A DNA stretch of 64,000 bases from Ureibacillus galli (GTDB lineage Bacteria; Bacillota; Bacilli; Bacillales_A; Planococcaceae): positions 27,858 through 91,857 of the forward strand of contig NZ_JACSQA010000014.1 of the NCBI RefSeq assembly GCF_014836845.1. The letters are read 5' to 3'. The notes beneath the pieces were generated by a model that ran no database searches, was not told the DNA's origin, and saw only the letters and a program-made list of their open reading frames with translations. A program made the position numbers and the translations under genes. The number at the start of each line of letters is the position of its first letter. Position 1 is the stretch's first letter. Of this stretch, positions 63,976 through 64,000 are shown piece after piece.

Positions 63976-64000
63976 TAAAATAAAAGTAATAGTTTCTGAA

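Overview
The window is chromosomal DNA from a low-GC, endospore-forming Gram-positive bacterium. Gene order follows the Bacillus subtilis 'yt' region (murJ/ytgP, ytzG, pepV, dat, ytlR, trmB, ytnP, ytoP, ytpQR, sftA, murC, ytxGH, aroA, ccpA, acuCBA, acsA, tyrS, rpsD, dgcP, hisJ, ezrA, nifS, thiI, mbcS, sppA). Gene content and insertions fit a Planococcaceae/Caryophanaceae member such as Lysinibacillus or Ureibacillus better than B. subtilis itself; this assignment is inference. A small acid-soluble spore protein gene with a sigma-G-like promoter supports sporulation. There are no rRNA or tRNA genes, CRISPR arrays, insertion sequences or prophage genes.

Layout. 1-5330: a siroheme and sulfite-reduction operon (sumT end, sirB, yezD-like, cysJ, cysI, sirC). 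5413-20532: housekeeping genes (flavoprotein, MurJ flippase, pseudouridine synthase, PepV, D-amino-acid transaminase, lipid kinase, TrmB, YtnP lactonase, M42 peptidase, YtpQ, YtpR). 20824-31277: SftA, MurC, YtxG/YtxH behind a sigma-H-like promoter, a large FtsA-like actin-fold protein with a repeat-rich tail, AroA and CcpA. 31312-35729: acuCBA divergent from acsA, the acetyl-CoA synthetase and its acetylation control. 35998-40202: argCJBD. 40224-43244: a class A penicillin-binding protein with a long acidic tail. 43308-44916: tyrS behind a T-box leader.

45049-50478 is the most accessory part: a GntR regulator divergent from a beta-hydroxyacid dehydrogenase, a DUF1537 acid-sugar kinase, a class II FBA-type aldolase and a GntP permease. 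It lies between tyrS and rpsD, which are close neighbours in B. subtilis. Its promoter carries three TGTACACA/TGTGTACA boxes exactly 21 bp apart and a CcpA (cre) site, so it looks like a substrate-induced, catabolite-repressed pathway for a four-carbon (or similar) sugar acid. 50645-63890 returns to core genes: a small unknown ORF, rpsD with an S4-type leader, DgcP, YtsP, HisJ, EzrA, NifS/ThiI, a spore protein, MbcS, and SppA with YteJ.

Start codons were moved inward from the longest reading frame where a Shine-Dalgarno sequence clearly chose another codon. Nothing here is a wholly unknown multi-gene system. The most unusual items are the sugar-acid operon with its operator array and the FtsA-like protein with about five tandem units in its C-terminal half.
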